Below the pieces are notes generated by a model that was given only the letters and a program-made list of their open reading frames with translations, did not search any database and was not told the DNA's origin. A stretch of 7,775 bases of DNA, taken from contig JACPXA010000168.1 in the NCBI GenBank assembly GCA_016196785.1, positions 1 through 7,775 on the forward strand. Reading direction: 5' to 3'. The translations under genes were made by a program, and so were the position numbers. This document shows positions 1 to 6,218 of this stretch, one piece after another (positions within the stretch are counted from its first letter, which is position 1; each line of letters begins with the position of its first letter). The stretch is from Elusimicrobiota bacterium. Lineage in GTDB: Bacteria; Elusimicrobiota; Elusimicrobia; 2-01-FULL-59-12; JACPXA01.

Positions 1-2445
1 TCCACCAGGCCCCCCGAAGTGTTTCCGGACTACCACATAGAAGTCCCAGAGGCCAGGGGTCGCCCGTTTCACCTTCCAGATGGGACTTGACCCGGCGAAA
101 GGACCGAAGTCGCGGCGATACTCCATGAGGAAGTCCGCTGATCGTCGGAACCCCACGAGCCCCTCTAGGCTGGCTGCTCCGAAGGTTGTCCCGTGGGGGA
201 AGCCGATTAAGTGAACTTCTGTGGGGTCTGACCCTGGCCCAGGTTCGAATGTCGGGGTCGGCAACGTTCCCGTGATGACCGGCGAGATGGGCACACCGGT
301 CTTAAAGGTCACCGTATTGATGGTGGTGGTCCCTTCAACCACGAGGAGATCCCCCAAGGGAGGGATCGCATACGCGAATTCCCCATTCCCTTCAATGTTC
401 CCTTCGTAGCTCCCCGGGGGAAGCCCGGTGATGGTCACCTCGTTGGTGGTCTGTGAGCACTGCGCGTGCCCAAACCCCGCCGGCCCATGGACATTCACGA
501 AGCAGGAGTGAAAGGCGAAGCTCCTGAAGTCTTGGCCTGGCTCAGGACTCATCTGGGCTTTATACGAGGTGCCGTCCGGTTTCCTTAAGACAAACTTGAG
601 TGCCCCGGAAGGGACCATCTCAAAGACAACCCCGGTGATTTGTGTCGTGTTCGTCAGATCGGCGCGCCGCTCTGAACCGCGGTTAATCGCGCCGAATTTC
701 GAGCATTTCATGTCGAGATGGTAGCTGGTCCCTGCTTTAACGGGTAGCGTGAAGTCAATACTCCTTGTGGATGTACCAGCTAACGCCACCACTCCGGCCT
801 GAGGAGCAGCGGAGGAGGAGGTCGTCTGGAATGAGGGGAAGGCAATGCAGTTGCATTTGCCGTCTCCATCACTGGGAAGGGTGACCAGGCGAGGAAAGTT
901 GACTTTCCCCTTGATCGTCCCGTTGGTACCTGACTGGATATCAAGCGAGATCGTCACCCTAGAGAGATTCAGATCCGTACCCGCTTTGTTGTAGACCTTT
1001 AAAGTTCCACTCGTGACGGCTATACATAGGTCACTCGTGCTCCCTGGTTGACCGTTGTTGGCATAGTTAGCGCTCTTTCTCCCTCCGCCAAACGCTGAAA
1101 AACCAGCAACTTCATACAGGCCATCTGGGACTCGGGTGATGGTCCCTCTCCCGTCTTCGGTCTGGGTATGGTTCACTGTGGAGCCGGGGTTAAGCGTGGC
1201 ACAGGGGTGTCCTGCGATCTGCGACCAATACCCTCGCCCGCGGTAATCTGGCTCTATCGAGACCCCCCCAAAGATATCAGCGCCATTCACCTGGAGTGCA
1301 AAGGGAATAGAACCGGTCGCTTGGGTGATGGTGACCGCCACCTGCACCGGGCTCGTCAAGGTGGACCAATTTGTATCTACAGCTCCAACGCTCTGATTAT
1401 TCGCCCCGCCATACCCAAACACATTCACGTCAATGTATTTGAGGCCGGTCCCGCTGAGCCTATAGACCTCAATCACCCGCCGACCAACGTTGTTACTGGT
1501 GAACGAGCCTGTCAAGGTGTCTTTGACCCGGACCTCCGCATTTTGATCCAACGGATTCCCATCACTATCTTTCAGCAAGACACGCAGGTTGGCGCTTCCG
1601 GAGATGCCGCCTTCGACTCGGAGGCGCTCCTCCTGCTCCACCGGGGGAGGGGCAAAGGCGGTCGTGACCGAGAGATCCAACGGACCGCTGATCGTCAGGG
1701 TCCCTCCATCGGCTAACGCTGCGAGGGAAGTCAGTTGAGCTGAGGTCAATCGGGTAAACGCATGACGATTCAGATCAGGGTCAAAGCAGTTCACTGACCC
1801 TTGGATGGTGTTCTTCTTCAAGTTATAGATGGTGACGGTAACCTGTTCATTCCCACTCCCCGCCGAGACCGACCCCACACCAAACGCCGCGGGCTCTGGG
1901 ACGCTTTCCATCTTATAGTCACAGAGAATGCGCTTGGCGTCGCCGCCCTTGGCGGCCTGCACCACGATATCAATATTGGCAAGCCCAGACTCCTGTCGGA
2001 GGGTAATGGTCTTCGTCAGTCCGCTACTCGGTGTAATCAGTGATTCTCCTCCAAACCCCATCATTTGATCCCGGAGGTTGGGGAGATATCCAGTCGCCGC
2101 GGCAACAATCTGGTACTCCTTGCTATCAGAAAGCGTCAGCGTGACCTGGCCGTTGGGATTCGTGATTCCGGTGACCGAGTCCGTTCCCGAAGGTCCGGAT
2201 GACGTGAACCGCATCGCCGCGACTCTGGCTCCGTTCAGTGCAGTGCCAGCAGAATCCTTGACGGTTACCGTGACCGATACGTCGGCCGCGTGGACCGCTA
2301 GAGAGGAAGCAAGGACCGCCAATCCCACCCCAAGGAATCCAATGCAACGACCAAGGCCAACCCTGGTCGCATAGGCATACCTACGGCTCATGACCCCAAG
2401 CTCCAACCATCCCTGCCAGCTCTCCTTCACGAAGTGGTTGACCAT
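1..2445 (-). CDS. Large secreted beta-rich protein, C-terminus cut by window edge
   Basis: The frame is open without a stop for 815 codons from ATG at 2445 to base 1, so the protein is longer than this. An AAGGAGGGG ribosome-binding site lies 7 nt before this ATG. A second ATG at 2391 (residue 19) has a weaker GGAG, but gives a more typical signal peptide: SRR, a hydrophobic stretch (about residues 36-51) and a likely signal peptidase I site after AVHA53. Residues 56-122 look like an Ig-like or carboxypeptidase-regulatory-like beta-sandwich (VSVTVTVKDSAGTALNGARV, then NPNGQVTLTL and ATGYLP). The rest is rich in Thr, Gly, Ser and Val, with more beta-strand patterns such as GTLKVYNKAGTDLNLSRVTI. 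About nine cysteines lie outside the signal peptide (175, 220, 415, 474, 531, 533, 581, 648, 663), including a CNC motif. No catalytic motif or membrane anchor is visible. I infer an exported or surface structural protein. I do not recognise the family. Its leader carries a cyclic-dinucleotide riboswitch. Confidence 0.88.
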   Translation of the reverse strand, partial: MVNHFVKESWQGWLELGVMSRRYAYATRVGLGRCIGFLGVGLAVLASSLAVHAADVSVTVTVKDSAGTALNGARVAAMRFTSSGPSGTDSVTGITNPNGQVTLTLSDSKEYQIVAAATGYLPNLRDQMMGFGGESLITPSSGLTKTITLRQESGLANIDIVVQAAKGGDAKRILCDYKMESVPEPAAFGVGSVSAGSGNEQVTVTIYNLKKNTIQGSVNCFDPDLNRHAFTRLTSAQLTSLAALADGGTLTISGPLDLSVTTAFAPPPVEQEERLRVEGGISGSANLRVLLKDSDGNPLDQNAEVRVKDTLTGSFTSNNVGRRVIEVYRLSGTGLKYIDVNVFGYGGANNQSVGAVDTNWSTLTSPVQVAVTITQATGSIPFALQVNGADIFGGVSIEPDYRGRGYWSQIAGHPCATLNPGSTVNHTQTEDGRGTITRVPDGLYEVAGFSAFGGGRKSANYANNGQPGSTSDLCIAVTSGTLKVYNKAGTDLNLSRVTISLDIQSGTNGTIKGKVNFPRLVTLPSDGDGKCNCIAFPSFQTTSSSAAPQAGVVALAGTSTRSIDFTLPVKAGTSYHLDMKCSKFGAINRGSERRADLTNTTQITGVVFEMVPSGALKFVLRKPDGTSYKAQMSPEPGQDFRSFAFHSCFVNVHGPAGFGHAQCSQTTNEVTITGLPPGSYEGNIEGNGEFAYAIPPLGDLLVVEGTTTINTVTFKTGVPISPVITGTLPTPTFEPGPGSDPTEVHLIGFPHGTTFGAASLEGLVGFRRSADFLMEYRRDFGPFAGSSPIWKVKRATPGLWDFYVVVRKHFGGPGG

Positions 2446-2452
2446 GTGGAAT

Positions 2453-2461
2453 CCCCTCCTT
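2453..2461 (-). promoter_or_regulatory. Strong ribosome-binding site of the secreted-protein gene
   Basis: AAGGAGGGG on the minus strand is a near-perfect Shine-Dalgarno match, 7 nt before the ATG at 2445. It favours that start over the in-frame ATG at 2391, although the shorter form makes a neater signal peptide. Confidence 0.8.
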
Positions 2462-2509
2462 ACCCTTTCAGAATAGTTGCTCGGCTGTCTTAGTGAACAA
2501 ATCCCCTTG

Positions 2510-2562
2510 AAAAATAAAACCGATTGAGAAGCTGGCCTTTGTTGGTCAGTTCCCAATCGGTT
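2510..2562 (-). terminator. Intrinsic terminator, probable expression platform of the riboswitch
   Basis: Reading the minus strand, AACCGATTG (2562-2554) pairs perfectly with CAATCGGTT (2526-2518). The stem continues inward through a G-U pair, GAA with TTC, CTG with CAG and CC with GG, around an AACAAA loop. The U-rich tract TTTTATTTTT (2519-2510) follows at once. It lies between the riboswitch aptamer and the start codon, about 40 nt after the aptamer and 65 nt before the ATG. This is where a transcriptional on/off switch would sit. The antiterminator partner was not resolved by eye. Confidence 0.85.
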
Positions 2563-2580
2563 CGTTTCCTGATGATAAAA

Positions 2581-2604
2581 CGTTTCGTTCATTTCGTTTC
2601 GTTC
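2581..2604 (-). repeat. Short direct repeat just after the aptamer
   Basis: The 10-mer GAACGAAACG (minus strand) occurs at 2604-2595 and again at 2590-2581, separated by AAAT. The first copy overlaps the 3' end of the aptamer (ACCG is at 2607-2604). The second could supply an alternative pairing strand between aptamer and terminator. A regulatory role is inference. Confidence 0.6.
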
Positions 2605-2712
2605 GGTAGCCCAGCCATCCGTTTTACGGACCTGTTGGCTTTGCGCCCCCGGCTTACGCCGCGCCCCTTTGCGGGTGACCCTTTCGGGTGGTTTGCTTTT
2701 ATCGTCTGACGC
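2600..2712 (-). promoter_or_regulatory. GEMM-I class cyclic-dinucleotide riboswitch, G20A variant with enlarged P1a arm
   Basis: On the minus strand the conserved blocks of the GEMM-I (cyclic di-GMP-I) aptamer appear in order: GATAAAAGCAAACC (2703-2690), a GTAA-capped hairpin CGGC/GCCG ending in GGGGCGCAAAGCC (2649-2637), the P1b arm with GGTCC and GGATGGC, and the terminal GGGCTACCGA. Aligned by hand to the Vibrio cholerae Vc2 aptamer, A47 of GCAAAG and C92 of ACCG are kept. The base equivalent to G20 is A (2697). In the family, G20 contacts the ligand, and A at this site is known from Geobacter-type variants that accept 3',3'-cGAMP. About 28 extra nucleotides (2689-2662) lie between GCAAACC and the P1a hairpin. 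A terminator follows, so control of the gene starting at 2445 is likely. Exact P1 pairing was not resolved. Confidence 0.85.
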
Positions 2713-2758
2713 TCAAAGAACTCCGTCTCAACGTATCGGTGCTTCTTAACTTCGCTCC

Positions 2759-2788
2759 ATTCTTAACAGGGGTGGTCTAACTTGTCAA
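2759..2788 (-). promoter_or_regulatory. Probable sigma-70 promoter driving the riboswitch leader
   Basis: A perfect -35 box TTGACA (2788-2783, minus strand) is followed after 18 nt by AAGAAT (2764-2759), a 4 of 6 match to the -10 consensus. Transcription would start near 2752 and give a leader of about 300 nt holding the whole riboswitch and terminator. It lies about 65 nt beyond the kdsA stop, so the secreted-protein gene appears to be its own transcription unit. Confidence 0.65.
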
Positions 2789-2808
2789 GGGTTTTTTTAT
2801 GATTGTGG

Positions 2809-2826
2809 TGTAACTTTTTTGTTACA
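2809..2826. other. Small perfect hairpin downstream of kdsA
   Basis: TGTAAC and GTTACA form a 6-bp stem around a six-base homopolymer loop (A on the minus strand, T on the plus strand). It sits between the kdsA stop and the promoter. It lacks a T-tract on the minus strand, so it is not a canonical terminator. It could mark the operon end or an operator, but nothing shows which. Confidence 0.4.
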
Positions 2827-2851
2827 GGCTACAGGAACGTCGCTACACTAA

Positions 2852-3679
2852 TTACCTTGCAACAGGCGATTTGGCGAGTCGATCGAAGGCGAGGAGTTGG
2901 CGTAAGAGGGGAGGGAGCTCTCGAAGTTTGACACTATTGGGCCCATCAGAGAGGGCATGATCAGGGGCAGGGTGGACTTCCATAAAGAGGGCAGCAATTC
3001 CAATGGCCACCGCCGCTCTGGCTAACGGTGGAACAAACAGATGTTCCCCCCCTGATGCCGTTCCCCGCCCTCCCGGGAGCTGGACGCTGTGGGTGGCATC
3101 AAACACCACGGGGTATCCCATTCCTTTAAGTATAGCGAGCGACCGCATGTCTACGACAAGGTTATGGTATCCAAAGCTGGTTCCGCGTTCGGTGAGGAGG
3201 ATCTGGCGGTTGCCCGTGGATTTGATTTTCTCAACCACCTGGGCCATATCTTCCGGCGCCAAAAACTGGCCTTTCTTGACATTGACCGGCTTGCCGGTTC
3301 GCGCACAGGCCAGGATGAGATCGGTTTGGCGGCAGAGAAACGCAGGAATTTGCAGAACGTCGGCCACCCTAGCTACCGCCTCGACCTCTTCCTTACAGTG
3401 CACATCAGTGAGGATGGGCACCTGGACTTCCTTTTTAACCCGTTCGAGAATCCGCAGACCTTCCCCGAGCCCCGGTCCTCGGAAGGATCGGATGGCGGTC
3501 CGATTGGCTTTGTCGTAGGAACTCTTAAAGATGAACGGCAGCCGTAACTGACGACATAGCGCGGCAAGGCGTCTCGCGATCGCAAGGGTTCTCGATTCGG
3601 TTTCGATCACGCAGGGTCCGGCAATCAGGACTATTGGGCGGCTATTCCCCAGGCGCAGATGACCTACAGACACATTCAT
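2852..3679 (-). CDS. kdsA: 3-deoxy-D-manno-octulosonate 8-phosphate synthase (Kdo8P synthase)
   Basis: This 275-residue cytosolic enzyme condenses phosphoenolpyruvate with arabinose 5-phosphate to make Kdo 8-phosphate, committing carbon to the Kdo sugar of lipopolysaccharide. The TIM-barrel family is shown by AGPCVIETES (20-29), the substrate loop FKSSYDKANR (51-60), VNVKKGQF (132-139), ERGTSFGYHNLVVDMR (164-179) and DATHSVQLPGG (194-204). Cys23 in GPC, with His197, Glu234 and Asp245, supplies the four ligands expected of the metal-dependent class (Aquifex type). The metal-independent E. coli enzyme has Asn at the cysteine site. Length is close to the E. coli protein (284). The ATG directly follows the TAA of pyrG with no gap, and no strong ribosome-binding site is seen, so translational coupling to pyrG is likely. 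It is the last gene of the operon. Confidence 0.97.
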   Translation of the reverse strand: MNVSVGHLRLGNSRPIVLIAGPCVIETESRTLAIARRLAALCRQLRLPFIFKSSYDKANRTAIRSFRGPGLGEGLRILERVKKEVQVPILTDVHCKEEVEAVARVADVLQIPAFLCRQTDLILACARTGKPVNVKKGQFLAPEDMAQVVEKIKSTGNRQILLTERGTSFGYHNLVVDMRSLAILKGMGYPVVFDATHSVQLPGGRGTASGGEHLFVPPLARAAVAIGIAALFMEVHPAPDHALSDGPNSVKLRELPPLLRQLLAFDRLAKSPVAR

Positions 3680-5272
3680 TTACGAAGCGCCTGATTGCTT
3701 GAGAGCAGCGGCCACAAACGCCTTGAAGAGGGGGTGGGGACGATTGGGGCGCGATTTAAACTCCGGGTGAAACTGGACGGCGACAAACCAGGGGTGTCGA
3801 GGCAGTTCGATGATCTCCGCGAGTCCCTTCCCGGTGTATTCCCCCACGATCTTAAGTCCTACCCGCTCTAGGACCTTCCGAAACCGATTGTTGAGTTCAT
3901 AGCGATGCCGGTGCCGTTCATGGATGACTTCCCGTCCATACGCCTCGTAGGCCCTGGTTCCCTTGCGGACTCGACAGGGATACACCCCCAGACGCATGGT
4001 GCCCCCTTTACGGTCAACCCCTTTCTGTTCGGGAAGCAGGTCAATCACCGGATGGCGGGTGCTCCGATCAAACTCTGTGGAGTTTGCTCTCCGCAGCCCG
4101 CAGAGATTCCTAGCGACTTCAATGACCGCGCATTGCATGCCCAAGCACAACCCCAAAAAGGGAACCCCCCGCTCGCGAGCAAACCGGGTGACCGCCAGTT
4201 TTCCCTCAATGCCACGATCTCCAAACCCACCAGGAACCAGAATCCCTTGTACATCGGAGAGCTCCTGGGCCAGCGTCCGTTGCTCCACGTCCACGTACTT
4301 GATCTGGACCCGGGCGTCGTTAGCAAGCCCACCGTGAAGGAGCGCCTCGACGACTGACTTGTAGGCATCCTTGAGATCCACGTACTTTCCTGCTATGGCG
4401 ATCGTCACCCGATGTGTCGGGGACTTCAGCCCGTCCACGATGGAACGCCACTGGTTCAGGTCATGCCGGTGACTCCGTTGCCTGAGGAGGAGGAGGGCGA
4501 GCTCATCCAGCCCTTCCCGTTCGAAGGAGAGTGGAACCTCATAAATCGTTGAGACATCCCGAGCCTCAATGACCGCTTCTTTGGGAACGCTGCAGAACAG
4601 GTTGATTTTCGAACGGAGGTCGCTGTCCAAGGGGCGTTCCGTCCGACAGATGATGATATCGGGGTCAATCCCGATCTCGCGCAGCTTGCCGACGCTGTGT
4701 TGCGTCGGCTTGGTCTTCAGTTCCTCCGATGCCTTAATGTAGGGAATGAGCGTCAGGTGGACGTAGAGGACATTATCCCGCCCCACGTCCAGCTTGATCT
4801 GACGAATCGCCTCAAGGAAAGGAAGGCCCTCGATGTCTCCGACCGTACCCCCGATTTCCACAATGACGATATCCTTTCCCCCGGCGAGGCGTCGGACATG
4901 GGCCTTAATCTCGTTGGTGATGTGAGGAATGACCTGAACGGTTTTTCCCAGAAACTCCCCCCGCCGCTCCTTGGTGAGCACGGCATCGTAGATCTGTCCC
5001 GTGGTGCAGTTATTTCGCCTCCCCATGTCTTGATCTAAAAACCGTTCGTAGTGCCCGAGGTCGAGGTCAGTCTCTGCGCCATCCTCGGTCACGAACACCT
5101 CACCGTGTTGGTAGGGGTTCATCGTCCCGGGATCCACATTGAGGTAGGGGTCGAACTTCAACATGTCAATCTTGAGCCCCCGCGACTTCAACAGCCGTCC
5201 CAGCGACGCGGCCGCGATCCCCTTTCCTAATGATGACACCACCCCGCCAGTGACAAAAATATACTTAGTCAT
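3680..5272 (-). CDS. pyrG: CTP synthase (glutamine-hydrolysing)
   Basis: PyrG (530 residues) aminates UTP to CTP using ATP and ammonia released from glutamine, in the cytosol. The N-terminal amidoligase domain (about 1-265) has the start MTKYIFVTGGVVSSLGKG with its P-loop, KFDPYLNVDPGTMNP (39-53), GEVFVTEDGAETDLDLGHYE (57-76) and the acidic GGTVGDIE (141-148). The class I glutaminase domain (about 290-530) has VPGGFGDRG (346-354), the nucleophile Cys376 in GLCLGMQ, and the His502 and Glu504 pair in VQFHPEF, forming a complete triad. E. coli PyrG is 545 long. An AGGAG lies 11 nt before the ATG, inside the end of kdsB, which stops 6 nt upstream. Placement between kdsB and kdsA fits a supply of CTP for CMP-Kdo synthesis, a linkage common in Gram-negative bacteria. 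Confidence 0.98.
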   Translation of the reverse strand: MTKYIFVTGGVVSSLGKGIAAASLGRLLKSRGLKIDMLKFDPYLNVDPGTMNPYQHGEVFVTEDGAETDLDLGHYERFLDQDMGRRNNCTTGQIYDAVLTKERRGEFLGKTVQVIPHITNEIKAHVRRLAGGKDIVIVEIGGTVGDIEGLPFLEAIRQIKLDVGRDNVLYVHLTLIPYIKASEELKTKPTQHSVGKLREIGIDPDIIICRTERPLDSDLRSKINLFCSVPKEAVIEARDVSTIYEVPLSFEREGLDELALLLLRQRSHRHDLNQWRSIVDGLKSPTHRVTIAIAGKYVDLKDAYKSVVEALLHGGLANDARVQIKYVDVEQRTLAQELSDVQGILVPGGFGDRGIEGKLAVTRFARERGVPFLGLCLGMQCAVIEVARNLCGLRRANSTEFDRSTRHPVIDLLPEQKGVDRKGGTMRLGVYPCRVRKGTRAYEAYGREVIHERHRHRYELNNRFRKVLERVGLKIVGEYTGKGLAEIIELPRHPWFVAVQFHPEFKSRPNRPHPLFKAFVAAALKQSGAS

Positions 5273-5278
5273 AGTTTC

Positions 5279-6064
5279 TCAAGCTCCTAGGGAGCGTCGC
5301 ACCCGATCTAGATCGGCCGGCGTATCAACCGACAACGAGTCATACGGGGTGACGACCACCTTGATGCGATACCCGTGTTCTAAGGCTCGCAACTGTTCGA
5401 GCCGTTCGTGCTGCTCTAATAGGGTGGGTTTCCACTGGGCCAGATGTAATAGGAAGGACCGCCGGTAGACATAGATCCCCACGTGTTTCAAGGGAAACTG
5501 TCCGTTGGCGGGGGTGAGGGGAAGCCTCATTCTTCTCCCTCTCCCCTGGTGGGAGAGGGTGGCCGAAGGCCAGGTGAGGGGGGCTGGGATAGGCGAGCGG
5601 GAAAAGTAAAGCGCATTCCCCTGCCGGTCGGTCACGACCTTCACCGTGTGGGGATCGGCGAGCTCCGAGGGCTGGAAACAGGGTGTGGCAGCGGTGGCCA
5701 TTTTCACCGAAGGATCCGCTTGGATCGCCCGCCAGACCGCTTGAATCGTCACCGGATGGATACACGGTTCGTCACCTTGGACATTGATAATAATGGGCAC
5801 CATCATCCGGCGTGCAACCTCAGCGACGCGATCAGTCCCACTCACACACTGGGCGGAGGTCATGATCGGTTCTCCCCCAAATGATTGCACCGCCTCGGCA
5901 ATCCGTTTATCATCGGTTGCCACCACCACCCGCATCCCTTGCACCTGACGACACCGCTCATACACCCACTGAATGAGCGGTTTCCCACCCAGCTCAACGA
6001 GCGGTTTCCCCAGCAACCTCGTTGACCCATATCGCGCTGGAATAACAATCAATCCTTTGGTCAT
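5279..6064 (-). CDS. kdsB: CMP-Kdo synthetase with repeat-derived in-frame insertion
   Basis: KdsB (3-deoxy-manno-octulosonate cytidylyltransferase, 261 residues) activates Kdo with CTP to CMP-Kdo in the cytosol before transfer to lipid A. Family motifs are VIPARYGSTRLLGKPL (7-22), VVVATDDKRI (46-55), GTDRVAEV (76-83), NVQGDEP (94-100, with metal-binding Asp98), ALYFSRSPIP (151-160), KHVGIYVYRR (193-202), LEQLRAL (222-228) and SVDTPADLDRVR (245-256). The usual Pro of RLPGKPL is Leu18. Residues of about 161-186 are unlike the family. They are encoded by a GC-rich palindromic repeat inserted in frame in a loop that is naturally variable (E. coli KdsB is 248 long), so the enzyme may well stay active. 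The ribosome-binding site is weak (TTGAG). The gene follows a large palindrome and lies 6 nt before pyrG. Confidence 0.95.
   Translation of the reverse strand: MTKGLIVIPARYGSTRLLGKPLVELGGKPLIQWVYERCRQVQGMRVVVATDDKRIAEAVQSFGGEPIMTSAQCVSGTDRVAEVARRMMVPIIINVQGDEPCIHPVTIQAVWRAIQADPSVKMATAATPCFQPSELADPHTVKVVTDRQGNALYFSRSPIPAPLTWPSATLSHQGRGRRMRLPLTPANGQFPLKHVGIYVYRRSFLLHLAQWKPTLLEQHERLEQLRALEHGYRIKVVVTPYDSLSVDTPADLDRVRRSLGA
5509..5583. repeat. GC-rich palindromic repeat inserted within kdsB
   Basis: The core is a perfect inverted repeat, CCCTCTCCC (5537-5545) with GGGAGAGGG (5551-5559). It is followed by a small hairpin TGGCC-GAA-GGCCA (5560-5572). GGTGAGGGG occurs as a direct repeat at both ends (5513-5521 and 5573-5581). 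The same core and GTGAGGG ends recur at 7223-7270. Repeats of this style are widespread in GC-rich bacterial genomes, normally between genes. This copy is translated without breaking the kdsB frame. Confidence 0.85.
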
Positions 6065-6075
6065 ATCTCAAGAGG

Positions 6076-6211
6076 GACCCGGGGGCGATGGCGAAGTGAG
6101 CCTAAGCGGCCCGCGTAGAAAATCGCCGAGCGCAGGGCGCGGATGCGCCCGAGCACGGTAGATTTTCGAGCGGGGCCAGAAGCGTAGCGAACGCAGCCAT
6201 GCCCCCGGGTC
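6076..6211. repeat. 136-bp imperfect palindrome between the kinase gene and kdsB
   Basis: The outer arms GACCCGGGGGC and GCCCCCGGGTC are perfect complements. Next inward, GATGGC faces GCCAT, GGCCCGC faces GCGGGGCC, and GAAAATC faces GATTTTC. The centre is GGGCGC (6135-6140) and GCGCCC (6145-6150) around a four-base loop. It fills nearly the whole 154-nt gap and would form one long hairpin in the operon transcript. It abuts a good AAGGAG (6220-6215) just after the kinase stop, while kdsB at 6064 has only a weak site. No gene is credible here. It resembles a MITE-like or REP-like element, which is inference. Confidence 0.75.
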
Positions 6212-6218
6212 ACTCTCC

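Noticed and set aside
2126..2347. Minus-strand frame of 73 codons
   Set aside because: It is an alternate frame inside the secreted-protein gene. The true frame continues through it and to the window edge.
1168..2374. Several plus-strand open frames (for example 1168-1716, 1801-2043, 2078-2374)
   Set aside because: They are antisense to one uninterrupted minus-strand gene of 815 codons with a signal peptide and strong ribosome-binding site.
2524..2709. Plus-strand open frame of 61 codons across the leader
   Set aside because: It lies over the riboswitch and terminator on the opposite strand, has no family resemblance, and its composition follows the RNA structure.
2809..2826. Hairpin as an intrinsic terminator for the Kdo operon
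   Set aside because: The six-base stem is short and no T-tract follows it on the minus strand.
3003..3547. Plus-strand frames opposite kdsA
   Set aside because: KdsA has every catalytic motif on the minus strand; the plus-strand products match nothing.
6102..6200. 32-codon minus-strand frame between the kinase gene and kdsB
   Set aside because: It lies wholly within the 136-bp palindrome, has no proper ribosome-binding site spacing, and its peptide is low in complexity.
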